The notes: generated by a model not told the origin, from the letters alone. DNA of 64,000 bases from Streptomyces zhihengii (GCF_016919245.1 NZ_JAFEJA010000002.1:2380436-2444435), one strand, 5' to 3'. Positions 53,782 to 62,772 are shown, counted from the stretch's first letter. Numbers and translations: made by a program.

Positions 53782-53998
53782 CGTGTTCTGCACTTTCGGG
53801 ACAAGCTGCTCGCACAGGCCGGGTGCCCGGGATGCCCGCACGGGGAGGTGCGGGCACCCTCGGGACGTGTCACGTCACCCGGGGAGACGTTTGATGTGAC
53901 AGCGCCGCCATCGTGCCGCGTGAAGTCACAGATGAGGACCATTCCGGGGTGCGGCGCAGTCGTGTTCACTCCCGCAGCGCACCGGCGGCGGTGTGCGG

Positions 53999-54271
53999 TC
54001 AGTAGACGCGCAGGACCTCGACCGTGCCGTTGATGCGGGATCGGTCCGCCAGTTCGGCGATGAGCGACTCGTGGATGCTGGCGTAGATGGTGCCGTTTGC
54101 GAGACGTCTGACCGGTCCGGGGTCGGGCAGGTAGGTCGCTACGGCCCGGGCCAGCGACTTGGGCAAGTCAGCGGAGAGCACGAGCCGCTCGCTGGGCAGC
54201 CGCAGCACGAGCTTGCGGGGCTGTGCCGAGGGGCCGGTGTAGCCCACCACCACGGCCTCCATAGCGTTCAT
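53999..54271 (-). CDS. Small YTGP-motif protein (intact copy)
   Basis: Up to 90 residues; ATG 54262 (MEAVVVGYTGPSAQPRKLVL) fits the AGGAG better than ATG 54271. It continues RLPSERLVLSADLPKSLARA, VATYLPDPGPVRRLANGTIY and ASIHESLIAELADRSR. Not recognised, but conserved beside STAS genes here (frameshifted twin at 43476). Confidence 0.55.
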   Translation of the reverse strand: MNAMEAVVVGYTGPSAQPRKLVLRLPSERLVLSADLPKSLARAVATYLPDPGPVRRLANGTIYASIHESLIAELADRSRINGTVEVLRVY

Positions 54272-54813
54272 CTCCTATGCCGCACTCGGCTGGAATAGGG
54301 ACAGCGTCCGGCGCCCCGCGCTCGGACTGAGAGCAAGAATAATGGCGCTATGTCCTGGGTTGCGGGATGATAATAGAGGTGTGCCGTGTGTGGGCATGCG
54401 GCACATGGAGACGAGAGCGTCAGCGGTTTTGCCGTTGCTCGCGTGCCGCACCCTTCCGTGTCCCTTTGGGTGTGACTGGTGCGCTTGTTCCTGTGGGGGC
54501 GCACCAGGAGTCCCGCTGATGCCCTCATTTCGGCGCGGGTCCCGTCCTGTGTGCCCAGCGGGGCCCGCTCTTCGACCTTCAGGCCCTTAGCAGGTGTCTT
54601 CTTCCTGGCGCTGTGGGTGACTGCGGCCCGGCTGCCGACGCCACTGTGCGGTCGGCGAGACCGAGGCGGCACTGGGACTCCCCCTTGGGACCAACGCGAC
54701 TCCGGCGCGCTCTTGCATGAGCCACAACTCCCGCACAACCGAATCTCTGCTTCGCGCATCTCAATCGGTGACCGCTTCAAGCGGCACCGGATTACGGCGA
54801 TCAGGAGGAGAAA
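54272..54813. other. 540-bp upstream region of the CC-peptide pair
   Basis: No supported gene on either strand. It must hold the promoter for the peptide pair; no obvious operator or hairpin was identified by eye. Confidence 0.4.
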
Positions 54814-54936
54814 ATGCGCAAAGCCGTACTCGGCTTGTTCGTGGCACTGGCAGCGGTGCTCGCGGTGGCACCGCTCGCCGGCGCCGACCAGACCCAGACC
54901 GTCGCCTGCTGCGGCGGCGGCCCCGGCTTCCCGTAA
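54814..54936 (+). CDS. Secreted 40-residue Cys-Cys peptide, copy 1
   Basis: ATG 54814 with AGGAGGAG directly upstream. Residues 1-24 (MRKAVLGLFVALAAVLAVAP, LAGA) are a textbook signal peptide; the predicted mature peptide is DQTQTVACCGGGPGFP (16 residues) with a vicinal Cys pair and a Gly-Pro turn. The second copy, 55 bp downstream, differs by one residue (GGT for GGG). Tandem, well-translated and exported short peptides suggest a signal, a surface peptide or a modified product. The family was not recognised. Confidence 0.7.
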   Translation: MRKAVLGLFVALAAVLAVAPLAGADQTQTVACCGGGPGFP

Positions 54937-54991
54937 AGGGCAGACGCCAGCCGAAGAGCTAAACCACGTTCCCCTTCGATAAGGAGAAGTA

Positions 54992-55114
54992 ATGCGCAAA
55001 GCCGTACTCGGCTTGTTCGTGGCACTGGCGGCGGTGCTCGCGGTGGCACCGCTCGCCGGCGCCGACCAGACCCAGACCGTCGCCTGCTGCGGTGGCACGC
55101 CCGGCTTCCCGTAG
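54992..55114 (+). CDS. Secreted 40-residue Cys-Cys peptide, copy 2
   Basis: ATG 54992, ribosome site AAGGAGAAG. The same signal peptide as copy 1 to the base in most of its length; mature peptide DQTQTVACCGGTPGFP. The DNA identity over 123 bp with copy 1 is nearly complete, implying very recent duplication or selection to keep both. A strong hairpin follows at 55144. Confidence 0.7.
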   Translation: MRKAVLGLFVALAAVLAVAPLAGADQTQTVACCGGTPGFP

Positions 55115-55143
55115 AGGTCACTCGCCGGTAGGTCGACTGATAT

Positions 55144-55169
55144 GGGCCCGTCAGCTCGCTGGCGGGCCC
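55144..55169 (+). terminator. Hairpin after the CC-peptide pair
   Basis: A 12-bp stem (GGGCCCGTCAGC with GCTGGCGGGCCC, one G-U pair) 30 bases after the second peptide stop. Confidence 0.7.
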
Positions 55170-55279
55170 TCCCCGTCGTGCAGAACGGTGCCGAGACGGA
55201 AGCTCATTTCCCGCAACAAGCTCGGAGTCTGCCAGCATGCGACAGCAAGCAGCCCGGAACCGGGCTGCCAAGCCGACGG

Positions 55280-55466
55280 TCAACGTCTTGCGTGTCCACT
55301 GGCTGGTGCGGGGCTTTTACGGGTGAGACGCCGGGTCATCACGGTGATGAGTGCCCAGTTCAGGTGTGCTTCGGAGTACTGCGGGAGGCGTTCGTCGTCG
55401 CGTGCGTTGCGGCGGGCGTTCATGCACCAGCCGATCGTCCGCTCGACCTTCCAACGCCGGGGCGGT
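55280..55466 (-). pseudogene. IS5-type transposase C-terminal remnant
   Basis: PRRWKVERTIGWCMNARRNA, RDDERLPQYSEAHLNWALIT and VMTRRLTRK form the last 50 residues of an IS5-family transposase (RRWxVERTxxW...R...YE...H.A...A). Only the end is present. Confidence 0.6.
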
Positions 55467-55471
55467 CGCTG

Positions 55472-56422
55472 TCAGGGTGGGGTGCGCAGGGTGGCGGAGG
55501 GTGATTCGCCGTAGACGGCGCGGTGGGCGGCGGCGAAGCGCCCTTGGTGGGTGAAGCCCCACCGGACGGCGATGGCCGCCACGCTGGTGGTGGCGGGGGA
55601 GGCGTTGCGCAGTTCGGTATGGGCGTGGTGGAGGCGCACGCGGCGGAGGTAGCCGAGCGGGGTGAGGTCGGTGTGCCGGCTGAACGCGTATTGCACGGCG
55701 CGGGGGGTGACGTGGACGGCGGTGGCGATGTCGGCGAGGCCGATGTCGCGCTGCGCGTTCTCCTCGATGAACGTCATGGCGCGGCGCAGGGTCTCGGTGG
55801 CCGGAGCGGCGTCCCCGGCCGCGGCGGCCGCGCTGTTCTGGGCGGTGTTGGGGAGGGTGGCGAGGGTGACGGCGGCGAGGTGGCGGGCGGCGGTTGTGCC
55901 GACCGGGCCGTCGGCGGTGTCGGGGTCGGCGAGGACGTGGTCGCGCAGGAACGCGATGGTGGTGCCCAGGCGCTGGTTGGCGCCGGCGTCGAGGGGACGC
56001 CGGCCGGTGAAGCGGACCGGCCCCCGGCCCGGGACGGGCTGTGCGCTGTGGGCTGTGACTTCGGTGAGCAGGGAGGCGTCGAACAGGGTGAGGGTGCACC
56101 GGGCCCTGTGTGCTCGTCCGGTCGTGGGGACGCCGGGCGGGGCGAGGAGGAAGGTCTCGCCGGGCTCGTGGACGTCGTGGCGCCCGCCGGTGGTGTCGAT
56201 CATGGTGCCGCGGTGGACGGTGGCCAGCAGGACCCGGTCCTGGGCGGAGGCCTCGTAGGTGACGTCCGCCGTGAAGGACCGTGCGTCCACGACCAGTTCA
56301 CCGTCCGCCGTCCGCCGCACGTCCGCCGCCGCCGCCTCCAGCGAGGCGAGGCGCGTGTCGGACGCTGGGGGGAAGTGAACGGCTTCCTCGACGTTCTGGC
56401 CGTGGAACGCCAGCGACTGCAT
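55472..56422 (-). CDS. AraC-family transcriptional regulator
   Basis: 316 residues. The N-terminal half is an AraC-binding-like domain (SFTADVTYEASAQDRVLLAT, HEPGETFLLAPPGVPT). The C-terminal 100 residues are the HTH_18 double helix-turn-helix: RRAMTFIEENAQRDIGLADI, ATAVHVTPRAVQYAFSRHTD, LTPLGYLRRVRLHHAHTELR and VRWGFTHQGRFAAAHRAVYG. Similar regulators act on STAS/ATPase or stress genes in Streptomyces. It lies between the CC-peptide pair and a STAS gene; its target is unknown. Confidence 0.85.
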   Translation of the reverse strand: MQSLAFHGQNVEEAVHFPPASDTRLASLEAAAADVRRTADGELVVDARSFTADVTYEASAQDRVLLATVHRGTMIDTTGGRHDVHEPGETFLLAPPGVPTTGRAHRARCTLTLFDASLLTEVTAHSAQPVPGRGPVRFTGRRPLDAGANQRLGTTIAFLRDHVLADPDTADGPVGTTAARHLAAVTLATLPNTAQNSAAAAAGDAAPATETLRRAMTFIEENAQRDIGLADIATAVHVTPRAVQYAFSRHTDLTPLGYLRRVRLHHAHTELRNASPATTSVAAIAVRWGFTHQGRFAAAHRAVYGESPSATLRTPP

Positions 56423-56775
56423 GCCTGCCCTCCTGAAGTGGCGATCTCCGGCTGCGGGGGGACATTACGTCTGTGTCCGCTCGACCGCCTCGGCATTCCT
56501 GCCGGATCACGTCCGGTCAGCGCAGGGCGAATTCGGGTCTGGCGGGGTGGGGGTGCGGGCCCCGTCCGAACGGGCAGTAGGACGGGGCCCGGGCAGTGCC
56601 GTTCGGGGGCGAAAGCAGTGCCACTCTCTCCAACGGGGCAAGGACCCTGCGGGGTGCGGTCTGTCACCCGGCTGCCGCACACCCCACCGCCCCAGATGGT
56701 TTCCGCCGGGTGGCGAGGCTTCCTCGCCGCCCGCCGCCCGCCGCCCGCCGCTCCAGCCTCCCGGCCTGTAGGCCC
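56423..56775. other. Intergenic, nothing recognised
   Basis: 350 bp between the AraC gene start and the STAS gene end; the AraC promoter lies here. No other element was seen. Confidence 0.4.
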
Positions 56776-57102
56776 TCACGCGGCCTGGTGCGCCCCGGGG
56801 GTGTTGAGGTAGCGGTCGAAGCCTGCGTCCGGGAAGAGGTCGCAGGCGATGGTGAGGAGTCTGCGGGCCTGGGGGTGCAGGTTGGCCAGGCGCATCACGC
56901 GCTGCGGGCCGGTCGGGGTGCTGAGCAGATGGAGAGCGGCGACGTCGACGAAGGGCGCATCACGCAGGTCCCAGGACACGTCCGTCACGGTGGGCGGCAG
57001 CTGGTGCAGGGTGGCGCGCAGCAGGTCGAGGTGGAGGAAGTCGATGTCGCCGTAAGGCGTCAGCGTGGCGCTGGCGCCGCGGATCTCGGTGGTGATGTTT
57101 AT
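56776..57102 (-). pseudogene. STAS gene with ATA in place of the start codon
   Basis: 108 codons of a complete STAS domain (INITTEIRGASATLTPYGDI, DFLHLDLLRATLHQLPPTV, SWDLRDAPFVDVAALHLLST) with about 75% identity to 43813-44139. The ribosome site and CCCACC leader are conserved, but the ATG of the twin is ATA here (57102-57100). No other start is near in frame. Translation from ATA is rare, so the gene is probably silent, or expression is very low. It is divergent from the ATPase at 57602. Confidence 0.6.
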
Positions 57103-57601
57103 GGTGGGCGGCCCCCTTCCCCAGGGGTTGCTGAGCCCACAGGCGAGTGGCCACCTGGTGCGCGGCCAACGGCTATGGCAGGTTGCGGATGCCCGTGGCG
57201 GGGGCAACGTCCGCAAACCAAAGGAGCCGGGCCTTGGCGGCGCCGGCTCAGTCTCTTGTTCGCTCAGCGTGACACACCGGGCGCGCTCCGTGCCAGGACC
57301 AGGCGCCCGCGAACAAGCTGCCCGCACCCGTCCTGGACGGCTCCCGCGACCTCGCACCCGTCCCGGCCTGGCAGGACCCCGCAGATGCAAAGCGGCTTGC
57401 GAAGCGCTCGATAGCCGGGAAACGAAACGCTCAGACTTCCGGGCGCAACCGGCGCGGGCGGGGGCGTGTGCCGCCGGGCGGGGGTTCCGTAGATTCCTTC
57501 CAGCGTGGAGCGGCCGCTGCGAAACGTTTCTGCGTCTTGGCGGTGTCCCTGTGTGCGCGGGCCCGATGGGGGTAGGCGGGGCAGAGATCTGGGGGAGGAC
57601 C
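57103..57601. other. Conserved divergent intergenic region, copy 2
   Basis: About 500 bp; the 200 bp nearest the STAS gene match 44140-44340. No ORF is supported. Promoters for both genes are expected here. Confidence 0.5.
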
Positions 57602-58093
57602 ATGGACGGCACGGAACCGGCAGCACCCGTACCCGCCGACGACAACGGCACGGCGACGAGTGAACCGGCCTTCAGCGCCGCACTGGACGGCGAGGGACCG
57701 TGTATCTCCACCGCGCGCCGCATGGCCGCGGACTTCTTGACCCGCGTCCAGGGCGTGCACGGTCTGCCGGTCTCTGACCGGGCGATGGACCTCACCCAGC
57801 TGCTGGTGAGCGAACTGGTCACCAATGCCTGCAAATACGCGCCCGGCCCGATCCTGCTGGAACTGCGGATCGTCGGCGACCTGGTCGAGATCACGGTCTG
57901 GGACAGCGACCCGGTCCTGCCGATCGCCCGCGCGGCCGACCCCTCCCGAGTCGGCCAGCACGGCATGGAGATCGTCATGAGCGTCGCGCAGGCCTTCGAA
58001 GCACGGCGCCAGCCCGTCGGCAAGAGCATCACCGCCCGCCTCGTTCTCCCCGACGACCCCGGCGGCGCCGTCACCGGACGCCTGCCCCTGTAG
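57602..58093 (+). CDS. Anti-sigma-type ATP-binding protein, copy 2
   Basis: 163 residues, ATG 57602 with GGGGGAGG upstream. ATPase marks are the same as in the 44613 copy: SDRAMDLTQLLVSELVTNAC, KYAPGP, TVWDSDPVLP, RVGQHGMEIVMSVAQAFEAR and SITARLVLP. All N- and G-box residues are kept, so it should bind ATP. Its divergent STAS partner has lost its start, so it may pair with the STAS proteins of the other copy. A hairpin is at 58109-58128. Confidence 0.8.
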   Translation: MDGTEPAAPVPADDNGTATSEPAFSAALDGEGPCISTARRMAADFLTRVQGVHGLPVSDRAMDLTQLLVSELVTNACKYAPGPILLELRIVGDLVEITVWDSDPVLPIARAADPSRVGQHGMEIVMSVAQAFEARRQPVGKSITARLVLPDDPGGAVTGRLPL

Positions 58094-58108
58094 AACGGCC
58101 CTTACAAC

Positions 58109-58128
58109 CGCCGGGTGAAACCCCGGCG
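58109..58128 (+). terminator. Hairpin after the second ATPase gene
   Basis: 7-bp perfect stem CGCCGGG/CCCGGCG with a 6-base loop, 15 bases after the stop. Confidence 0.55.
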
Positions 58129-58299
58129 CGGCAGGCGACTCGCGGCCTGCCCTGCGCGCCGGCCGACGGCCCCGGGGGAGACAGTGGGGTCGCAGCCTGT
58201 GCTTGCTGGTGTGAGGTGGCGAGGGGGCTGCGTCGTGGGCTCCGGGGCCGGCCGTCACACGCCAACCGGAGCCCACGTAAACCGCGCACCGCACAGAAC

Positions 58300-58378
58300 G
58301 CTCATCGACCGGACGCGGCTCAATGCCACCACCCGGCTTGAGGCGGCGTCGGCCGTGGACGTCGTCGCTGGGGCGTAG
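58300..58378 (+). repeat. 3'-end copy of the 52102 gene
   Basis: The sequence encoding TRLEAASAVDVVAGA and its stop matches the 3' end of the gene at 52102-52473 (TRLEAAPAVDVVTAA) at about 85%. The upstream part of the gene is absent. Confidence 0.5.
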
Positions 58379-58518
58379 GGCCCGACGCGGCCAGGGCGTC
58401 CCAGTTCACGCCCGGCCCCCGCAGCGGAGGGCGCCGGGAACCGCGGCATTCTTGCGGTGGGGAAAACGCGGAGAACCGCCGCAGGCGCCCCGGTCCACGC
58501 TACTCCGGGCGCGCATGC

Positions 58519-60405
58519 TCACTCACTCGGCGACCCCGCTGTGGGGCCGACATCCCCCGCGTTGCTTGCGGCTGACGGTGTGTCGAGCGCTACGAAGCCT
58601 TCCGCAGCTAGGTCGGAGACGAGGATGCGGACGACTCCGATGGGAATGCGCAGCCGTTGACTGATGCTGCGAATGTCATGCGGAACCTGGCAGAGACTGC
58701 AGATTCGCTGGTGCTCGGGCAGCAGGCTCCGGACTAGATCTGCGGTGGTTGTCGTCCGTACGACTACATGGTCGGCAAGCTTGTAGCGCGGGCGCCGTCC
58801 ATCCCCTCCCACCATGGCATAGGGCCGCACGTGGAAGGGGTCTTCTGAGTCATCCTGCTCATCGTCTGTGTAGTCGCTCGCCAGCAGACTCGCGGGCGCC
58901 GGGCGTGGAACGAGGGCGTTCCTACGCTCAGCCAGCACTTTGCGGCGCATGTACACATCGGCCAGCCTGCCGGCCTCAAGGGGGCGCAGCTGGCGCAGAC
59001 CCTCCACGAGAGCCGGCAGCTCCTCGAGAGTGCGGCCGTCACCCGCTGCGGAGAGAACCCAGTCGGAGTCCTGCAGATTCAGGGCCTGTAGAACCTTGAA
59101 GACTTCGGCAGCGCGACTCTGCCTGCCCACGGCGCTGAGTACGCGATAGGCGTCGGCGTCCTGGTCGTCGGAGCGCAGCGCTGCGACGACGGTGACGAGG
59201 TCGTGCGCCGGCCAGAGCCGGGCCGTCTCGTTCACGAACTGGTACAGCTCTGCGTCCTGTCCTGCGGCACGCAGGGAGCGAACCAACCCTGGCACATCGC
59301 GCACTTCGGTCCTGTCGACTGCCTTGCGCAGCAGTAGCCTCTTCGGGTCGAACGTGCTTGTGGCGCGTATCAGGACTGCTGCGCGCAGGACTTCCTGTAC
59401 CGGCAACTCCTCGCCCGCCTTGTGCAGGACGATCATGGCCGTACTGCCAGACGTATCGTCGTCGAGCAGGGCATGGACGTGTTCGACAACTTGCTCGGTG
59501 ATCGCCAGCACGGGCACTGGCTCAGTTGTCTGTAAGTTGTCCGGCACGGAGGCCGAGGTGGAAGGGATGTCCACAGGGATATCCGAGTGCAGTTCGCTGG
59601 CGAGTTGATCGAGGCGGTCGGCCCGGTCGTCCAGGTGACTCGCAGCCTTGGACAGCGCCAGGTCGATGTCGTCGAGCTCGGCATCCAGCGGCGTCCGCAT
59701 CACCGGCACCGCCGTCTCAATTGGTTCGATGCCTTCATCACCGGGAACGCCGCCACGCAGACGTTCGAGCTGCTCAGTGAGCAGGCGCACTTGCTCCGTG
59801 GCTTCCTCTGCCAGCTGGTCAGCCTTCTGCCGCTCGGCCTTGGCCCGGTCCAGCTCCGCCTCTGCTGTCTCACGCTGCTGCTCGCTCTTGGCCAGGCGCT
59901 CGAAGACGCGCTGCGCGTTCTCGTCCGGGACGGAGGCGCGCAGGCGATCATGTTCCCTGTTGAGCGTCGTCACGTCCCGCTGGAGTTTGTCCACCATGGC
60001 CAGCAGGATGAGAACCATCTGATTCGCGTCGTTGCGCTCGCGCTCAAGCTGCTGCTGGCGCTCCAGAGCACGTAGAAGGCGGTCGGAGACTTCCAGAGAT
60101 CGCTGCTGCACGAGGACCAGCCGGCTCTCGGAGACCGTCGCATCCGGTGAGGCCGGGGTGCGGGACTGCACACGCACTGCACTCACCGCATCAAGGAGCT
60201 GCTGACGGCCTGCCTCACTCGCCGAGCAGATGTCGGCGACGGCTTCGACGAAGTCCTGCCGCAGCGCCACGCCGGCTAACCGCTCGGAGACGGTACTGCG
60301 AGCCGGCACACGGCCGTTCGAGAAATGGTCGGCGGTCAGGCGGCTGTGCAGGTCATCCACACGCAGGCCGGCACTGTCGAGCCACTCTCGCAACAGGGCG
60401 GCCAC
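58519..60405 (-). CDS. Coiled-coil regulator with C-terminal DUF742 domain
   Basis: 628 residues from GTG 60405 (GGAGGA 8 bases upstream; an alternative GTG at 60465 lacks one). Residues 1-75 form an HTH-like domain (LREWLDSAGLRVDDLHSRLT, RSTVSERLAGVALRQDFVEA). Residues about 90-235 are a heptad-rich coiled coil (LEVSDRLLRALERQQQLERE, QRETAEAELDRAKAERQKAD). The middle 250 residues are helical and TPR-like. Residues about 523-608 are DUF742: HVRPYAMVGGDG, LPEHQRICSLCQ, ISQRLRIPIGVVRILVSDLA. DUF742 is normally a stand-alone conservon protein (CvnC) working with CvnA/B/D; none is here. Confidence 0.75.
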   Translation of the reverse strand: MAALLREWLDSAGLRVDDLHSRLTADHFSNGRVPARSTVSERLAGVALRQDFVEAVADICSASEAGRQQLLDAVSAVRVQSRTPASPDATVSESRLVLVQQRSLEVSDRLLRALERQQQLERERNDANQMVLILLAMVDKLQRDVTTLNREHDRLRASVPDENAQRVFERLAKSEQQRETAEAELDRAKAERQKADQLAEEATEQVRLLTEQLERLRGGVPGDEGIEPIETAVPVMRTPLDAELDDIDLALSKAASHLDDRADRLDQLASELHSDIPVDIPSTSASVPDNLQTTEPVPVLAITEQVVEHVHALLDDDTSGSTAMIVLHKAGEELPVQEVLRAAVLIRATSTFDPKRLLLRKAVDRTEVRDVPGLVRSLRAAGQDAELYQFVNETARLWPAHDLVTVVAALRSDDQDADAYRVLSAVGRQSRAAEVFKVLQALNLQDSDWVLSAAGDGRTLEELPALVEGLRQLRPLEAGRLADVYMRRKVLAERRNALVPRPAPASLLASDYTDDEQDDSEDPFHVRPYAMVGGDGRRPRYKLADHVVVRTTTTADLVRSLLPEHQRICSLCQVPHDIRSISQRLRIPIGVVRILVSDLAAEGFVALDTPSAASNAGDVGPTAGSPSE

Positions 60406-60620
60406 AGCGTTGTCCTCCGTGGACCCCCTCAGCTGCCCCCATGGACGCGTACTTCTCCCCACCACACCCCCCGGCTGCGCGAACTAATCCGACTCTATCC
60501 GGGCTTGTCCACGTCAAAGACCGAACAACTAGCCCAGCACCCCTCCACCCCGAGAGCGTAGAAGCCTCCCCGAGCCCAGCAGCCGGGCTCCCACCACAAC
60601 CCCGCAGCAGGAGACCAGGC

Positions 60621-60815
60621 ATGAACGCCTATCTACAGCACGCCCTCACTCTCATGATCGAAGGACTTCTCACCCAACTACCCGCCCAGCTCCTCACCGC
60701 CGCAGCCGCCGCGGCCGCAGCAACGTGGATCCACACACGCAGGAAGGGACGCACCCAGACACCCACGCCAGAGCACACCTGTACCGAACCCAGCACTCAG
60801 CCGACCGACCCGTAG
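60621..60815 (+). CDS. Small membrane-associated protein
   Basis: 64 residues from ATG 60621 (AGGAGA 7 bases upstream): MNAYLQHALTLMIEGLLTQL, PAQLLTAAAAAAAATWIHTR, then a polar tail. One amphipathic/hydrophobic helix. It is divergent from the DUF742 protein gene. Not recognised. Confidence 0.5.
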   Translation: MNAYLQHALTLMIEGLLTQLPAQLLTAAAAAAAATWIHTRRKGRTQTPTPEHTCTEPSTQPTDP

Positions 60816-60881
60816 CCGAGGGCATTCGTCTCCACCATCCCTGTCGGCCTCCGGAACGTCTTCGACGCCCCGGGGGCCGGT

Positions 60882-60902
60882 AGGCACCGTGACGCGGTGC
60901 CT
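60882..60902 (+). terminator. Hairpin after the small membrane gene
   Basis: AGGCACCG and CGGTGCCT form a perfect 8-bp stem with a 5-base loop. Confidence 0.6.
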
Positions 60903-60944
60903 GGTACCTGGCGCCGCCATGAAAAGTCCAAGGCGACCGCGACC

Positions 60945-61115
60945 GACTCCTCGGCACCCCCGGCCACTGCCCCGTCTGCGCCCCAGCCACTACCCGCCCC
61001 GCCTCCGCCGGCCGCGCCCCGCACCTACTGGGCTGGTTGGTGCGTCCAGCGCTCCAACACCCTGTGGCGGCCGCAAAGTGCAGTTGCCGGGCAATGACCC
61101 GGTGACCCCAACTTG
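60945..61115 (+). repeat. Copy of the 3' end of the nuclease-like gene
   Basis: Similar to 50885-51055: both have CGGCCACTGCCCCGTCTGCG, the CxxC-encoding tail, CAGCGCTCCAACA and GGTGACCCCA. Insertions and deletions destroy the reading frame. Together with 61292-61810 it is the decayed twin of the 50.9-52.0 kb segment. Confidence 0.55.
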
Positions 61116-61291
61116 CGCCGGGCTGTTCCCGACGTGTCCTGTCTGGCGGGCCGCGCCAGGGCCGGGACCCGCCGTGTCCGGCCCGTCCCCGGCTCGTTGA
61201 ACCCGGCGGCACGGCAGAGCCTGGCGGGCTCCGCCGTGCCGGGGCGGGGTCCCGTCCGGTTTCGCCACTGCCGGGGCCCCGTCGCTTTGCT

Positions 61292-61810
61292 CTACCGGAC
61301 GCGGGTGATGGTCACTACGGCGTGCCGGGTGGTCCCGCTCAGGGCTTCGACGAGGAAGCCGACGGGGGTGCTGGTGTAGGTCTGGCCGTCGTGGGTGCGC
61401 CCCCGGGATCCTGCGCCGGCGGGCTGGAGGTAGTGCGCGGCGGCGGCGAGCGGGCCGGTGAGGCGCTGGGAGAGGGTGACGCGCCGTCCGGGCGGCGTAC
61501 GGCCAGCGCCCGCGGCCGGGACCGCGCACCGGTGTAGCCGACGACCAGGTCCTCGGTCTCCGCGTGCCGGATCTTGCGCCACTCGCGCGCACCGCCCCGG
61601 TACGTCCCGCCGGCCCGCTTCGCCACGATGCCCTCGACCCCCTGTGCCTGGAGGGTCTCGTACCAGACCATCGCCGGCAGCGCCTGGATCGGGGGTCCGA
61701 GGCCGCCGACCAGGTCGAGCAGGCGCTGGCGCCTCTTCGTGTACCGGCGTCCTCGGACGCTCCCGTGCTGGGGGTGCACCAGGACGTCCCAGACCGGAGC
61801 GCGCGTGTTC
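61292..61810 (-). pseudogene. ATP-dependent DNA ligase, decayed copy
   Basis: Matches the 3' two thirds of the ligase at 51134: VWDVLVHPQHGSVRGRRYTK, RLLDLVGGLGPPIQALPAMV, GVEGIVAKRAGGTYRGGARE, then after a frameshift near 61490 TLSQRLTGPLAAAAHYLQPA and TYTSTPVGFLVEALSGTTRH. The adenylation Lys motif and everything before it are missing. Confidence 0.65.
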
Positions 61811-61997
61811 GCGGATCTCGGAGTGCCGAAGTCGCGAACCCGCCTGCCAGATCGCCATCTGAGGCAGATCTGGGGCGGGCTTACAGCGTTGCAGGCTGTA
61901 GCGGCGGGCGAGCGATCAGCAGCAGCCGCACCCCGGGCGGCAGGTGCACTGATTCGCGCTACCGTCTCCCGGGGTGCACCTCGTACCTGCGTGGCGC

Positions 61998-62231
61998 TCA
62001 GGCGGTCGAGTTGCCCTTGGATGCCTCCTGGCGGGCGAGGAGGCCGGAGGTGGTCACCGCTGCGGTGCGGCGCATCAGGTCGGTGAAGTCCATGCGCATG
62101 CCGGCCAGTGCCGGGTCGGAGGCGTAGGCGCGCTGCACCGCCTCCGATGGAGCGGCTGGCAGGACGGGCGGCACATCCCGGCTCCCTGGCTTCCTGGCCG
62201 CTGGCGCTCGTAACGCCGGGCCCGCGAGCAC
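61998..62231 (-). CDS. Short hypothetical ORF
   Basis: 77 codons; the second half (SEAVQRAYASDPALAGMRMD, FTDLMRRTAAVTTSGLLARQ) looks helical and genuine. It lies 9 bp downstream of the helicase fragment on the same strand. No family recognised; it could be the remnant of a larger gene. Confidence 0.3.
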   Translation of the reverse strand: MLAGPALRAPAARKPGSRDVPPVLPAAPSEAVQRAYASDPALAGMRMDFTDLMRRTAAVTTSGLLARQEASKGNSTA

Positions 62232-62240
62232 CCCACACGC

Positions 62241-62455
62241 TCAGACCCAGTCGATGCCGAGTGCCGCGAGCCGGCTGAGCTGTTCGTCGCTCAGCCCGAC
62301 ACGCCGTGAGCGGGCGTTGGAGAGCCATACCCCGAGCCGGACGATCGTGCCGTCCGGCAAGTCTTCGCACCAGCCCCTCGGCACCACCGTGGGGCCTTCC
62401 CGCTCGACGTAATGGGCGAGCGCCGCAACACCACGCTTGACGCCGCGCTCGCCCC
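62241..62455 (-). pseudogene. Helicase-associated (HA) domain fragment
   Basis: KRGVAALAHYVEREGPTVVP, RGWCEDLPDGTIVRLGVWLS and NARSRRVGLSDEQLSRLAAL with GIDWV at the end: one unit of the helicase-associated domain that is repeated at the C-terminus of many Streptomyces DEAD/DEAH helicases. The helicase core is absent. Confidence 0.6.
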
Positions 62456-62772
62456 AGCCTCCGCCCGCTTCCCACGCGCCACGGCGGCTGCTCCTCCGCC
62501 GCCAGGCCGGATTGCCGGGCAGACCCGCCGCACTGCAGATTGTTCTCCCGCCACGCGCTCCTGCCCCCGCGGGCGTGCCCGCGCTCCGCAAAGCGGGCCA
62601 AGAGAAGATCATGTATACGTGGCGCTCGTTCTCGCGAGCGCCTCTCCGTGCGCCCGCTCGGCGGGTGCAGGGTCGTTTCGCCATCATGCCTACGAGTGAT
62701 ATGGGCTGTATCGGCGTGCCGCTGGGGCAATGATCGCAGCGGCAACGAACCCGTCAGAAGAGGGACCTGGTC

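Noticed and set aside
54268..55098. Minus-strand frame opposite the CC peptides
   Set aside because: Repeats itself because the DNA is a tandem repeat; no start signal; the plus-strand signal peptides are clear.
57431..58294. Minus-strand frame opposite the second ATPase gene
   Set aside because: Antisense shadow of a gene with all HATPase motifs.
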